Source of the DNA: Ailurus styani
Taxonomy: Eukaryota; Chordata; Mammalia; Carnivora; Ailuridae
DNA length: 64,000 nt
Assembly (NCBI GenBank): GCA_002007465.1
Contig: LNAC01000037.1
Span: forward strand, 414,290 to 478,289
Direction: 5' to 3'
How positions within the stretch are numbered: the first letter of the stretch is position 1; each line of letters starts with the position of its first letter. Position numbers and translations under genes: made by a program. Below are positions 23,633 to 34,857 of the stretch, in pieces. The notes beneath the pieces were generated by a model that worked only from the letters and a program-made list of their open reading frames with translations, did no database searches and was not told where the DNA came from.

Positions 23633-24022
23633 GCTCACTCACACATCTTCTTTATCAATTCACAGTCAATGGAGATTTGGGCTCTTTCCATAATTTGGCT
23701 ATTCTTGATACTGCTGCTATAAACATCAGGGTGCATGTGCCCCTTCGAATCATCATTGTTGTATCCTTTGGGTAAATACCTGTTAGTGCAATTGCTGGAT
23801 CATAGGGTATTACTATTTTTAACTTTCTGAGGCATCTTCATACTGTTTTCCTTTGTGGCGACAGCAGTTTACCTTCCCATCAACAGAAGAGTCTACATCC
23901 TTGCCAACACCTATTGTTAACCATGTTGTTAATTTTAGTCATTCTGCTAGTGGTGAGGTGATATTCTTATTCTAGTTTTGATTGGCATTTTGCTATAGAT
24001 GGGTTATGTAGACCAAATTTTC

Positions 24023-24196
24023 TTTTTTTATATAAACATTTATCTATTCATTTGAAAGGGAGACGGAGAGAGTGAGTTGGGGAAGGCTAGAGGGAGAGGA
24101 GAGAGAGAATCTAAAAGCAGAATCCCTGCTGAGCCTGGAGCCTGACTGAAATCAAGAGTTGGACGCTTAACCAACTGAGTCACCCAGGCAACCCTG
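24023..24196 (-). mobile_element. CAN-SINE with 12-bp TSD
   Basis: Reverse-oriented element: 'gagacggagagagtgagttg', 'cctgctgagcctggagcctg', head 'gtcacccaggcaaccct'. Flanks 'gaccaaattttc' (24011-24022) and 'gatcaaattttc' (24197-24208) differ by one base. Confidence 0.92.
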
Positions 24197-26917
24197 GATC
24201 AAATTTTCATGTGTCTCTCAGCGATCTGTATGTCTTCTTTAGAAAAATGTCTATTCTCATCTTTCGCCATTTCTTAACTAGATTATTTATTTCTTTGGGT
24301 GTTGAGTTTGATAAGTTCTTTACAGATTTTGGATACTAATCCTTTATCAGGTATGTCATTTGCAAATATCTTTTCCCATTCCATAGGTAGTCTTTAGTTT
24401 TGCTGATTGTTTCCTTTGCTGTGCAGCTTTTTATCCAATAGATTTTATTGCAATAGTTCATTTTTGCTTTTGTTTTCCTTCCCCCAGGAGACATATTTAA
24501 AAAGAAATTGCTATGGCTGATGTGAAAGAGGTTACCTCCCTCTGTTGTCCTCTAGGATTTTGATGGTTTCCTCTCTTACATTTAGGTTTTCAACCATTTT
24601 GAATTTATTTTTGTGTATGGTGTAAGAAAGTAGGCTAGTTTCTTTCCTCTGCATGTTGCTGTCCAGTTTTCCCAGAACCATTTCTTGAAGAGAATGTCTT
24701 TTTTCCTGCTTTGTTTCCTCCTTTTCTCTTCTTTGTTGAAAGCGAATTGACTATTTGCTTGTGGGTTAATTTCTGGGTTTTCTATATTGTTCCATTGATC
24801 TATGTATCTGTTTTTGGGCCAGTACCATACTGCCTGGATCACTACATCTTTGTAATATAACTTGAATTCTGGAGTTGTGATGCCTCCAGCTTTGCTTGTC
24901 TTTTTCAAGATTGCTTTGGCTAATCAGGGTCTTTTGTAGTTCCATACAAACTTAAGTATTGTTTGTTCTAGCACTGTGATAAATGCTGGTGGTTTTGATA
25001 GGGATTGCATTAAATGTGTAGACTGCTTTTTATAGTATATATATTTTAACAATATTTGTTTTTCCAATCCCTGAGCATGGGATATTTTTCCATTTTTTGT
25101 GTCATTTTCAATTACTTTAATCAATGTTCTATAGTTTTTAGAGTACAGATCCTTTACCTTTTTGGTTAGGTTTATTCCTAGGTCTATTATGGTTTTTGAT
25201 GCAATTGTAAATGGGATCAATTCCTTGATTTATCTTTCTGTGCTTCATTATTGGTGTATAGAAATGCAACAAATTTCTGTACTTTGATTTTATATCTGGT
25301 GACTATACCGAATTTTGTACCAGTTCTTACAATATTTTGGTGGCATCATTTGGATTTTCTATGTAGAGTATCATATCATGTGCAAATAGTGAAAGTTTGA
25401 CTTCATCTTTGCTGATTTGGATATCTTCTATTTCTTTTTGTAGTTGTCTGGTTGCTGAAGTTAGGACTTCCAGTACTATGTTAAACAACAGTGGTGAGAG
25501 TGGAAATCCATGTCTTGTTCCTGAACATAGAGGAAAAGGTCTGTTTTATCCCCATTGAGGATGATATTATCTTTGGGTTTTTCATATATGGCCTTTATGA
25601 TGTTGAGGTATGTTCCCTCTTTTCCTACTTTGTTGATGGTGTTTATCAAGAAGATGTACTTTGTCAAATGCAAATCATATATTTCTTATCTTTTCTTTTA
25701 TTCATGTGGTTTATCAAGTTGATTGATTTGTGAATATTGAGCCACACTTGCAACATTAGAATAAATCCCACTTGATCATGGTGATTGGCTCTTTAATGTA
25801 CTGTTGGATTCAATTTGCTAGTATTTTGTTGAGAATTACTGTATCCAAGTTCATCAGGGATATTGTCCTGTAGTTCTCTTTTTTAATGGGGCCTCTTTCC
25901 AGTTTTGAAATCAGGGTACTTCTGGTCTCAAATAAATAGTTTGGAGATTTTCCTTCCGTTTCTAATTTTTGGAATAGTTTGAGAAGAAAAGTATTAGCCC
26001 TTCTTTATATGTTCGGTAGAATTTGCTTTTGAAGTCAGCTGGCCCTGGACTTTTGTTTGTTGGTAGATTTTTGATTACTGTTTCCATTTCTTTGCTGGTT
26101 ATTGATATGACCATGTTTTCTATTTCTTCCTGTTTCACATTTGGTAGTGCATGTTTTTATAGGCATTAATCCATTTCTTCCAGATTTTCCAATTCTGTAG
26201 CATACAATTTTTCATGATATTCTCTTATAATTGTATTTCTCTGGTGTTGGGTGTTAATTCCCTCTCTCATTTCTGATTTTATTTATTTGGGTCATTTCTC
26301 TTTTCTTTTTGATAAGTCAGGCTGGTAGTTTATCAATTTTCTTAAGTTTTTCAAAGAAGCAGCTCCTGGATTCATTGATTTGTCCTACTGTGTTTTTGTT
26401 GTTATTGTTGTCTCTATATCATTTATTTCTGCTTTTATCATTATTGTTTCCCTTCATCTGGTGGCTTTAGGTTTTATGTGTTGTTCTTTTTCTAGTACTG
26501 TAGGTTTAAGGTCAGGTTGTTTATTTGAGAATTTTCTTGCTTCTTCAGGTAAGCTTGCATTACTATATATTTCCTTCTTATTACTGCTTTTGCTGTATCT
26601 CAAAGGTTCTGGATCATAATGTTTTCATTTTCATTTGTTTCTATTTGTTTTATTTTTTTCTCTAACTTACTGGCTGTACCATTCATTCTTTTGTAGGATA
26701 TTCTTTAACTTCCAAGTATTTGTGGTCGTTTCAATTTTTTTCTTGTGTCAGACTTCAAGTTTCATAGAACTGTGGTTGGAAAATGTGCCGGACATCATCT
26801 CAATCTTTCGTCACTTTTTGAAGCCTGATTTGTAACCTAGTATCTGAATTGTTCCAGAGAATGTCCCATATGCACATTGAAGGAATATGTATTCTGCTGC
26901 TTTGGGATGAAATGTTT

Positions 26918-27122
26918 TTTGTTGTTGTTTTGTTTTTTGTTTGTTTGTTTACAGGGAGAGAGCAAGTGGGGGTAGGAGCAGAAGGAAAGGGAGATAGAAT
27001 CTCAAGCAGACTCTGCACCAAGCACACAGCCTGATGTGGGGCTCCATCTCACAACCCTGAGATTATGACCTGAACCAAAATCAGGAGTCAGATGCTTAAC
27101 CAACTGAGCCCCCAGGCACCCC
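26918..27122 (-). mobile_element. CAN-SINE with imperfect TSD
   Basis: Reverse-oriented element with a degenerate T/G-rich tail, 'acagggagagagcaagtggg', 'tcaagcagactctgcaccaa' and head 'gagcccccaggcacccc'. Flanks 'ggatgaaatgttt' (26905-26917) and 'agatgacatgttc' (27125-27137). Confidence 0.9.
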
Positions 27123-28389
27123 TGAGATGACATGTTCTGAAGACATCTGTTAAGTCCATCTGGTTTCAGTGTGTCATTCAAAGCCATTGTTTTCTTGTTG
27201 AATTTTGTTTAGATGATCAGTCCATTTACTGTAACTAGGTTGTTAAAATCCGTTACTATTATTGTATTATTTTCAATGAGTCCCTTTATTGTTGCTATTA
27301 ATTGTTTCATAAGTTTGGGTGCTGCCACCCTGGGGACATAAATATTTACAATTGTTAGATCTTCTTGGATTGTCCCCTTTATTATGAATTAGTGCCTGTC
27401 TTCATCTCTTATTACAGTCTCTGGTGGAAACTCCAGTTTGTCTGATGTAAATATTGCTATTCTGGCTTTCTTTTGATGTCCATTTGCATGATAAATATTT
27501 CTCCATCCCTTCATTTTCAATCTGAAGATGTCATTAGGTTGTTAATAAGTCACTTGTATACAGCATATAGATGGGTATTTTATTTTTGTTTCTGTTTTGT
27601 TTTTCCATTCTGACACACTACGTCTTGGAGTGTTTAGTCCATTTACATTCAGAGTAGTTATTAATAGATATATATTTAGTGCCATGTTATTACTTGTTTG
27701 TTGTTGTTGTTGTTGTTTCTTGAAATGTTCTCTGTTCCTTTATATTTTTTGTCATTTTTTTATCTTTCCTATTCAAAGAGTTCTCTTTAACATTTCTTGA
27801 AAGGCTGTTTTAGTGATCACTCTTTAACTTGTGTTTGTCTAAGGAACTCTATCTCTCCTTTTGTTCTGAATGACAGCCTTGCTGGATAGAGTATTTCTGG
27901 ATACATATTTTTCCCATTCAGCATGTTAACTATATCATGCCACTGTCTTCTGGCTTGTCAAGTTTCTGTTAATAGAAAATTTGCTAACCTTCTTTGTCTT
28001 CCTCTGTAAATTAGGGACTTCTTTTGTCCCCAACTATCCATTTTGTCTTAAAATATTTTTCTTTATCTCTATATTTTGAAAATTTAGCTACAATATGTCT
28101 TGGTGTTGGCCTGCTTTTGTTGATTTTCTTTAGCTATCTAGTAACTGATTTTATTCATATCTGTGGCATATTTCACTTACAATTTAAGGGTTTTGTTTCA
28201 TTATTTGCTGGGTTGACACGCCGGGCAATATTGGTTTCTGGAGTAGAAATCACTGTTTCATCACTTACATCTAACACCCAGTGTTTTCACAGGTACCTTC
28301 GTTAGTACCCTTCACCCATCAAGCCCATTTCCCCACTACCTCTCTCCATCAACCTACAGTTTGTTGTCTATGATTAAGAGTCTCTTATG

Positions 28390-28580
28390 GGGGCACCTGG
28401 GTGGCTCAGTGGGTTAAGCTTCTGCCTTCAGCTCAGGTCATGGTCCCAGGGTCCTGGGATCAAGCCTTGCATTGGGCTCTCTGCTTGAAAGGGAGCCTGC
28501 TTCCCCCTCTCTCTCTGCCTTCCTCTCTGCCTACTTGTGATCTCTCTCTGTCAAATAAATAAATGCAATCTTTAAAAAAA
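28390..28580 (+). mobile_element. CAN-SINE with 14-bp TSD
   Basis: Complete plus-oriented element close to the young consensus: 'gggcacctgggtggctcagt', 'gggatcaagccttgcattgg', 'tgcctacttgtgatctctct', 'gtcaaataaataaatg', A-tail. TSD 'aagagtctcttatg' (28376-28389) and 'aagagtctgttatg' (28581-28594), one mismatch. Confidence 0.96.
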
Positions 28581-28789
28581 AAGAGTCTGTTATGATTTAT
28601 TTCCCTCTCACCTTCCACCCTTAGCGAATGTTCATTACTTTCTTTCTTAAATTCCATGTGAGTGAGATAATATGCTATTTGTCTTTCTCTGAGTGACTTA
28701 TTTCACATAGCATAATACACTCTAGCTCCATCAGCATCATTGCAAATGGCAATATTTCATTATTTTTTATGGCTGAGTAATATTCCATA

Positions 28790-28830
28790 ATACATATGTA
28801 TATATGCATATATATATATACACACATATA

Positions 28831-28875
<45 letters not shown>
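28790..28875. repeat. (TA)n/(TG)n compound microsatellite inside L1
   Basis: An 86-bp TA- and TG-rich run at the same L1 ORF2 position as the repeats at 1635, 17709, 23613, 38263 and 49210. Confidence 0.93.
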
Positions 28876-28877
<2 letters not shown>

Positions 28878-30102
28878 TTTATCCATTCATTAGTTGATGG
28901 ATATTTGGGCTTTCTCCATAGTTTGGCTGTTGTTGATAATGCTGCCATAAACATTGGGATTCATGTGCCCCTTTGAATCTGTATTTTTGTATCCTTTGGA
29001 TAAATACCAAAGTGCAATTGCTGAGTCATAGGGTAATTCTATATTTAACTTTTTGAGAACCCTCCAAACTGTTTTCCAGAGTGGCTGCACCAGTTTGAAT
29101 TCCCACCAACAGTGTAAGAGGGTTTCCTTTTCTCTTCATCCTTGCTAACATCTGTTGTTTCCTGTGTTGCTAATTTGAGCCATTCTGACAGGTGTGAGGT
29201 GGTATCTCATTGCAGGTTTGATTTGTATTTTCCTGCTGATGAGTGATGTTGAGCATCTTTTCCTGTGTCTGTTAGCCATCAGAAGGTCTTCTTTGGAAAA
29301 ATGTCTACTCTACAACGTCTTCTTCCCACTTTTTAATTGGATTATTCCTATTTTGGGTGTTGAGCTGCATAAGTTCATTAACCCTTAATTGCATATACCA
29401 TTTGCAAATATCTTCTCCCATTCCATAGGCTGCCTTTTATTTTTGTTGATTATTTCCTTCACTGTGGTGGGGCTTTTTATCTTGAAGTCTTAATAGTTTA
29501 TTGTTGTTTTTGTTTCACTTAGTTCCAGTGATGGACCTAGTAAGAGGTTGCTATAACCAATGTCTAAGAGGTTGCTGCCTGTGTCCTATTCTAGGATTTT
29601 GATGGATTCCTGTCTCACATTTAGGCCTTTTATCCATTTTGAATTTATTTCTATGTATGGTATAAGAAAGTGGTCCAGCTTCATTCTTTTGCTTGTTGCT
29701 GTCCAGTTTTCCCAATACCATTTGTTAAAGTTACTGTCCTTTTTTCAATTGGATGTTCTTCCTTGCTTTGTCAAAGATTAGTTGACCATACAGTTGTGGG
29801 TTAAATTCTGGGTTCCCTATTCTGTACCATTGATCTATGTGTCTCCTTTTGTGTCAGTATCATACTGTCTTGATGAGTATAGCTTTGTAATCTAGATTAA
29901 AATCTGGAATCTTGATGTCTCCAGTTTTGTTTCTCTTTTTCAGGATTGCTTTGGCTATTCAGGGTCTTTTGTGTTTCCTTACAAATTTTAGGATTTTTTG
30001 TTTTATCTCTGTGAAAAATTCTGGTGGTATTTTGATAATGATTGCATTAAATGTGTTGACTGTTTATTGTTTTGGTGGTATTGCAAATGGGATCAATTTC
30101 TT

Positions 30103-30294
30103 TTTTTAAAAAAGATTTTATTTATTTATTTGACAGAGAGAGAGAGAGAGCACAAGCACCGAGGAGCAGAGGGAGAGGGAGGAGCAGGCTCCCCATGGAG
30201 CAGGAAGCCCAATTCAGGGCTCAGTCCCAGGACCCTGGGATCATGACCTGAGCTGAAGGCAGAGGTTTAACCAACTGAGCCACTCAGGTGCTCC
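30103..30294 (-). mobile_element. CAN-SINE with 18-bp TSD
   Basis: Reverse-oriented element: (GA)n tract, 'gaggagcagagggagaggga', head 'gagccactcaggtgctcc'. TSD 'aaatgggatcaatttctt' (30085-30102) and 'aaacaggatcaatttctt' (30295-30312), two mismatches. Confidence 0.95.
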
Positions 30295-30781
30295 AAACAG
30301 GATCAATTTCTTGATTTCTTCTCTTACTTCGTTATTTGTATATAGAAATGCAACAGATTACTATCCATTGATTTTACATCCTGAAACTTTGCCGAATTCA
30401 TGTACTAGTTCTAGCAATTTCTTGGTGCAGTCTTTTGGGTTTTCTATATAGAGTATCATGTCATCTACAAATAGTGAATGTTTGACTTCTTCCTTGCTGA
30501 TTTAGATGCCTTTTCATTTATTTTTGTTGTCTGTATGCTGAGGCTAAGACTTACAGTACAATGTTAAGTAGTATTGGTAATTTTGGATATCCTTGTCTTG
30601 TTCCTGACCACAGGGAAAAGGCTGAGAGCCTTTCCCCATTGAGGGGATCTTTCATATATGGCCTTTATGGAGTTGAGGTATGCTCCATATGCTCCTACTT
30701 TGTTGAGGGTTTTTATCGAGAAAGTATGCTGTATTTTTTCAATTGCTTTTTCTGCATCTATTGACAGTATCATAAGGTTCT

Positions 30782-30976
30782 TTTTTTTTTAAAGATTTTA
30801 TTTATTTATTTCACAGAAGGAGAGAGATCACAATTAGGCAGAGAGGCAGGCAGAGAGAGGAGGAAGCAGGCTCCCTGCTAAGCAGGGAGCCCGATGTGGG
30901 CCTTGATCCCAGGACCCTGAGATCATGACCTGAGCCGAAGGCAGAGGCTTTAACCCACTGAGCCACCCAGGAGCTC
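30782..30976 (-). mobile_element. CAN-SINE with perfect 14-bp TSD
   Basis: Reverse-oriented element: 'gatcacaattaggcagagag', 'ccctgctaagcagggagccc', head 'gagccacccaggagctc'. 'tatcataaggttct' flanks it at 30768-30781 and 30977-30990 without mismatch. Confidence 0.97.
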
Positions 30977-31134
30977 TATCATAAGGTTCTTATCCTTTCT
31001 TTTATTACTGTGTTGTATCACATTCATTGATTTGCAAATACTGTAGTACACCTTCAGTCCAGGGAAAAATCCCACTTGATCATGGTGAATAATTCTTTTA
31101 TTGTACCGTTGAATTTTTTTTCCTAGTATTTTAT

Positions 31135-31338
31135 TTTATTTTATTTTATTTTATTTTTTTAAAGATTTTATTTATTTATTTGACAGAGAGAGATTACAAG
31201 TAGGCAGAGAGAGAGGAGGAAGCAGGCTCCATGCCGAGCAGAGAGCCCGATGAAGGCCTCGATCCCAGGACCCTGAGATCATGACCTGAGCCGAAGGCAG
31301 AGGCTTTAACCCACTGAGCCACCCAGGCACCCAGTTTG
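31135..31338 (-). mobile_element. CAN-SINE with (TTTTA)n tail and 12-bp TSD
   Basis: Reverse-oriented. The tail has become a TTTTA pentamer run (31130-31155). The body is close to the young consensus, with head 'gagccacccaggcaccc'. TSD 'ctagtattttat' at 31123-31134 and 31339-31350 is perfect. Confidence 0.95.
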
Positions 31339-32130
31339 CTAGTATTTTATCAAGAATATTTACATCCATGTTCACTAGAGATACTGGTCTGTGATTCTCC
31401 TTTTTAGTGGAGTATTTGTTTGGTTTGGGATTCAAGTTAATGTTGGCTTTATAGAGTGAGTTTGGGAGTTTTCTTTCCATTTCAATTTTTTGGAATAGTT
31501 TGAGAAGAATAGGCATTAACTATTCTTCAAATGTCTGGTAGATGCTTCCTGGGAAGCCATCTATCCCAGAACGTTTTTTGTTGTTGTTGGGAGGTTTTTG
31601 ATTAATGATTTAATTTCTTTGCTGCTTATGGGTCTGTTCAAATTTTCAATTTATTCTTGTTTCAGTTGTGGTAGTTTGTGTGTTTCTAGGGATTCATCCA
31701 TTTCTTTAAGATTGCCCAGTTTGTTTGCATATCATTTTTCTTAATATTCTCTTATAATTATTTGTATTTCTGTGGTATTAACTGTGATCTCTCCTCTTTC
31801 ATTAATGATTTAACCATTTATCAATTTCATAATTTTGGGAGGTGTTTTCTCTTTTTCTTTCTGATAAGTCTAGGTAGGGGTCTATCAATTTTATCAATTC
31901 TTTTGAAGAAAAAGCTCTTAGTTTCAATGATTGGTTCTGCTGGGTTTTGTTTGTTTCTATATAATTTATATCATTCTATATGATTTATGTTATCTATATA
32001 ATTCTATATCATTTATCAGCTCTAATCTTTATTGCTTCCCTTCTTTAGGCTTTAGGCTTTATTTGCTGTGCCTTTTCTAATTCCTGTAGGTTTACATGTA
32101 GATTGTGTATTTGAGAATTTTCTTGCTTCA

Positions 32131-32327
32131 TTTTTATTTTTAAAGATTTTATTTACTTGAGAGAGAGAGAGAGAGAGAGAGATGATGATGAGCAGTGGAG
32201 AGGGTTAGAAGGAGAAGCAGACTCCTTGATGAGCCAGAAGCCTGATGCAGGACTCAAACTTAAGACCCTGAGGTAATGACCTGAGCAGAAGGTAGATGCT
32301 TAACTGACTGAACCACACAGGCAACAG
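32131..32327 (-). mobile_element. CAN-SINE at an L1 deletion junction
   Basis: Reverse-oriented element: (GA)n, 'gatgatgatgagcagtggag', head 'tgaaccacacaggcaaca'. I find no clear TSD. L1 homology jumps across it from ORF2 to ORF1, so the deletion may have removed one flank. Confidence 0.85.
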
Positions 32328-34282
32328 GGACTTTTGTTTCTTAAGTTACAGAGTTCCTGAAGTCTACTTTTGTGAGCCAAGATTTTTATTTTTTTAGCTT
32401 CATTATTTTCCATAATTTTATCTTCTTTACTACTCATTCATTAATCCTTCTGCTTCTCCCATCTTTGCTGTCATTGCATCCACTCAATTTCAAATCTTGG
32501 TCATTTTTTGTTGGTTGGTTTGTTGGTTTTCATTTCAGCCTGATTGACTTTTGGCTCTTTTATCTCTGAAGTAAGAGTATCCCTGATGTCTTCTATGTTT
32601 TACTCAAGTCCAGCTAGTATCCTAGTATCCTTATAATCATTGCTTTGAATTCTGGATCAGGCGTATTACTTATCTCTGTTTTGATCAGATCCCTGGTCCT
32701 GACCTTTTCTTTTTCTTTCTTTTTGGATGAATTTCTCCAGCACAACATTTTGGCTAGGTTTCTTTGTTTTCTGTGTTAGGAAAACCTGTTATGTTTCCTA
32801 CTCTTGAGAGTCATGGCATTATGATGAGAGCTCAATGTTCAGGGCCTGAAGCTTCAAGAAGTGTCTTGTGTGTGCTTTGCTGTTGTGTTTTGGCTGCTCT
32901 ATCATACCTCAGCCCAACAATCTACAGAGTTTCTCCTTACTTACAGCAGGAAGTGTTTGGACTTACTGACAGTGTGGTGAGTTTTAACTAGATGTGCTCT
33001 GGTCTGCTTGCTAGAAGAGACCAGATGCTATTTCTACTAAAACTGAAGCTTTCCAGAACTGTATGGTTAGTAGACATTGTCTTGGCAGTGGTTTCTGTTG
33101 GTGTTCTGGGGGAAAGGCCTGCTGCTTTGGTTCTTATGCACACATGCCAAAGAAAAGCAGGCCCACCAATGTGCAGAGGGGTGGGACTTCATGTAAGCAG
33201 TTTAGACTGCCAGTGTTGATACTGTGGTGTTCACTGAAGTTGGTTTTTGCTCAAGGATGGGACAGCGAAATGGCGCCAGCTCACTCCTCAGCTTCCAAAA
33301 AGGGGAGTCTATGCTTGCTGATGTCAGAGAAGAACTTTCAGAGAAGTGAATAATTTTCCCTTGTACATCTCCATCATTTTCCAGATTAATGATTTCACGC
33401 TCTAACTCTGGGTTACTTGCCTGCGTGGAGCAATGCAGCATACATTGGGCTCTACCCTATCCAGGCCTATTTTTAAAATTCTAAACTTCAGGGTTCTCAT
33501 GTGGCAGGGATCTATGCTTGTCCCTGGAAAAGGGTTTTGCTGTGCTGGGACTAATGCAGATTTGACCCAGAAGGGTAGTTGCACCAGAGCACAGGTGCAT
33601 GGGACATGGAATGAGCAAGCTAAACATCAAGTGTCCTAGTGAGCCATCCTAGCAGGTGTCTCTGTTCATATGCTGAGGAGCAGGGGAGGGAAATGGTGTA
33701 TGCTGCATTTTTTTTTTGTTTTTGTTTTTGTTTTGATATTTGTTTTTGTCTTCCAAAGAGAAGCAATGCTGCCTTTCACATATGCACTACAAAAAGTATG
33801 AACAGTTACTCCCTGTGCCCTTTATGTTATCCACACACCACACAGTCGGCCCCAGGGTTATTTGCTTGTCTCTTCTCCAGGAAGAGCACAATGTGTTCAG
33901 GTCTCTAAAATTCCCATATTTTAGACCCACTGGTTGCAAAAGCTCAGGAAGTTCAAACACTCACATTCTCCCAGCTAATGGCTTTGGGAATTATTTGCCT
34001 TGTGCTTATCCCTGTGCATTCCACTCTCTCTCACACATTTCTCTATAACCAGGGTACCCTCCCCTTGATGGCATCCATAACCCATTTCTCCCCCAAACCA
34101 CATCACTGCACTTCCTACTTTCCTTGATGTGGTCTCATCTTTTCCTATGGTTATGCAGCATATTCTGTCATTTTTCAAATCAATTTATTGAGTATGCAGA
34201 ATGATTTATAGTTATCCAGTTGTGTTTGAGGGAATAAACAAGCTCAGGGTCTACTTACTACACTGCCATCTTACCTCCACCT

Positions 34283-34739
34283 GAGTCTGATTTATTTACT
34301 TAACATAATGTTTTCAAGGGCCATCTATATTGTAAGAACTTTATTCCTTTTTATGGCTGAATAATATTCCATGTGATGTATATACCACATTTATGTATCC
34401 ATTATTCTCTTGATGGACACTTGGGTTGTTTCCACAATTTGGGTATGATGATCAAGGGGAATTCAGCAAGGGGCATTGTCACAGAAGTATCATTTTGGGA
34501 GCACCTGGGTGGCTCAGTCAGTTAAACATCTGCCTCAACTCAGGTCATGATCCTGGGACCAAAGGATTGAGCCCCACACTGTGCTCCCTGCTCAGTGGGG
34601 AGTCTGCTTCTTCCTCTACCTCTGCCTTGCATGTTTACTCTCTATCTTACACTCTGTGTTTCTCTCTCAAATAAATAAAATATTAAAAATAAATAAAAAA
34701 GAAGTATCTTTCTGTGTCTCTCATCAATTATTTTGGATA
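34283..34739 (-). mobile_element. Old LINE-1 ORF2 fragment (left of MER2)
   Basis: The minus strand matches L1 ORF2 near the C-terminus ('ggctgaataatattccatgt', 'atggacacttgggttgtttc'). A CAN-SINE splits it at 34496-34699. The same old L1 probably resumes beyond MER2 at 37413. Confidence 0.65.
34496..34699 (+). mobile_element. CAN-SINE with short TSD
   Basis: Plus-oriented: 'gggagcacctgggtggctca', 'gattgagccccacactgtgc', 'tgtttctctctcaaataaat'. 'agaagtatc' recurs at 34483-34491 and 34700-34708. Confidence 0.93.
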
Positions 34740-34857
34740 TATAGTAGTGCCATTGTCTGCAATTTTAATTTTTGCATGTTTTCAGTTATCTATAGTCAAC
34801 TGTGCTCTGGAAGCAGATATTCTTTCTCTGATGTATCAGCAAAAGGTTAATATTAAA

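Larger units (their letters stand above)
23210..28205 (-). mobile_element. Long LINE-1, 3' end through ORF2 start
   Basis: Antisense 3' terminus at 23210 ('tcaaattagttaatatgaag'), 3'UTR, then ORF2 on the minus strand to about 27690. Pieces: 24582-24908 ('[20 protein letters not shown]', '[18 protein letters not shown]'), 24924-25220 ('DLGINLTKKVKDLYSKNYRT') and 25476-25673 ('NTINKVGKEGTYLNIIKAIY'). The endonuclease start reads 'LNIYL' and 'TLNVNGLN' on the minus strand at 27620-27690. The inter-ORF region follows to about 28205, where homology stops. CAN-SINEs at 24023 and 26918 are later insertions. The many stops mean it is dead. Confidence 0.9.
28206..34282 (-). mobile_element. LINE-1 with both termini, internally deleted
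   Basis: The 3' terminus is at about 28206 ('attggtttctggagtagaaa', 'tctaacacccagtg'). ORF2 follows on the minus strand ('MFMAALSTTAKLWRKPKYP' at 28900-28954, 'LDSIKAIYERSP'-like text at 30600-30700). At about 32130, near a CAN-SINE, ORF2 is cut and an ORF1 N-terminal region follows (32330-32760). A 1.5-kb 5'UTR ends at 34282, where the minus strand begins 'ctcaggtggaggtaagatgg', close to the usual 'aagatggc' L1 start. The ORF1 C-terminus and the endonuclease domain are missing. Five CAN-SINEs inserted into it. Confidence 0.88.

Noticed and set aside
33740..34048. 102-codon plus-strand frame
   Set aside because: Antisense to the 5'UTR of the minus-strand L1 ending at 34282.
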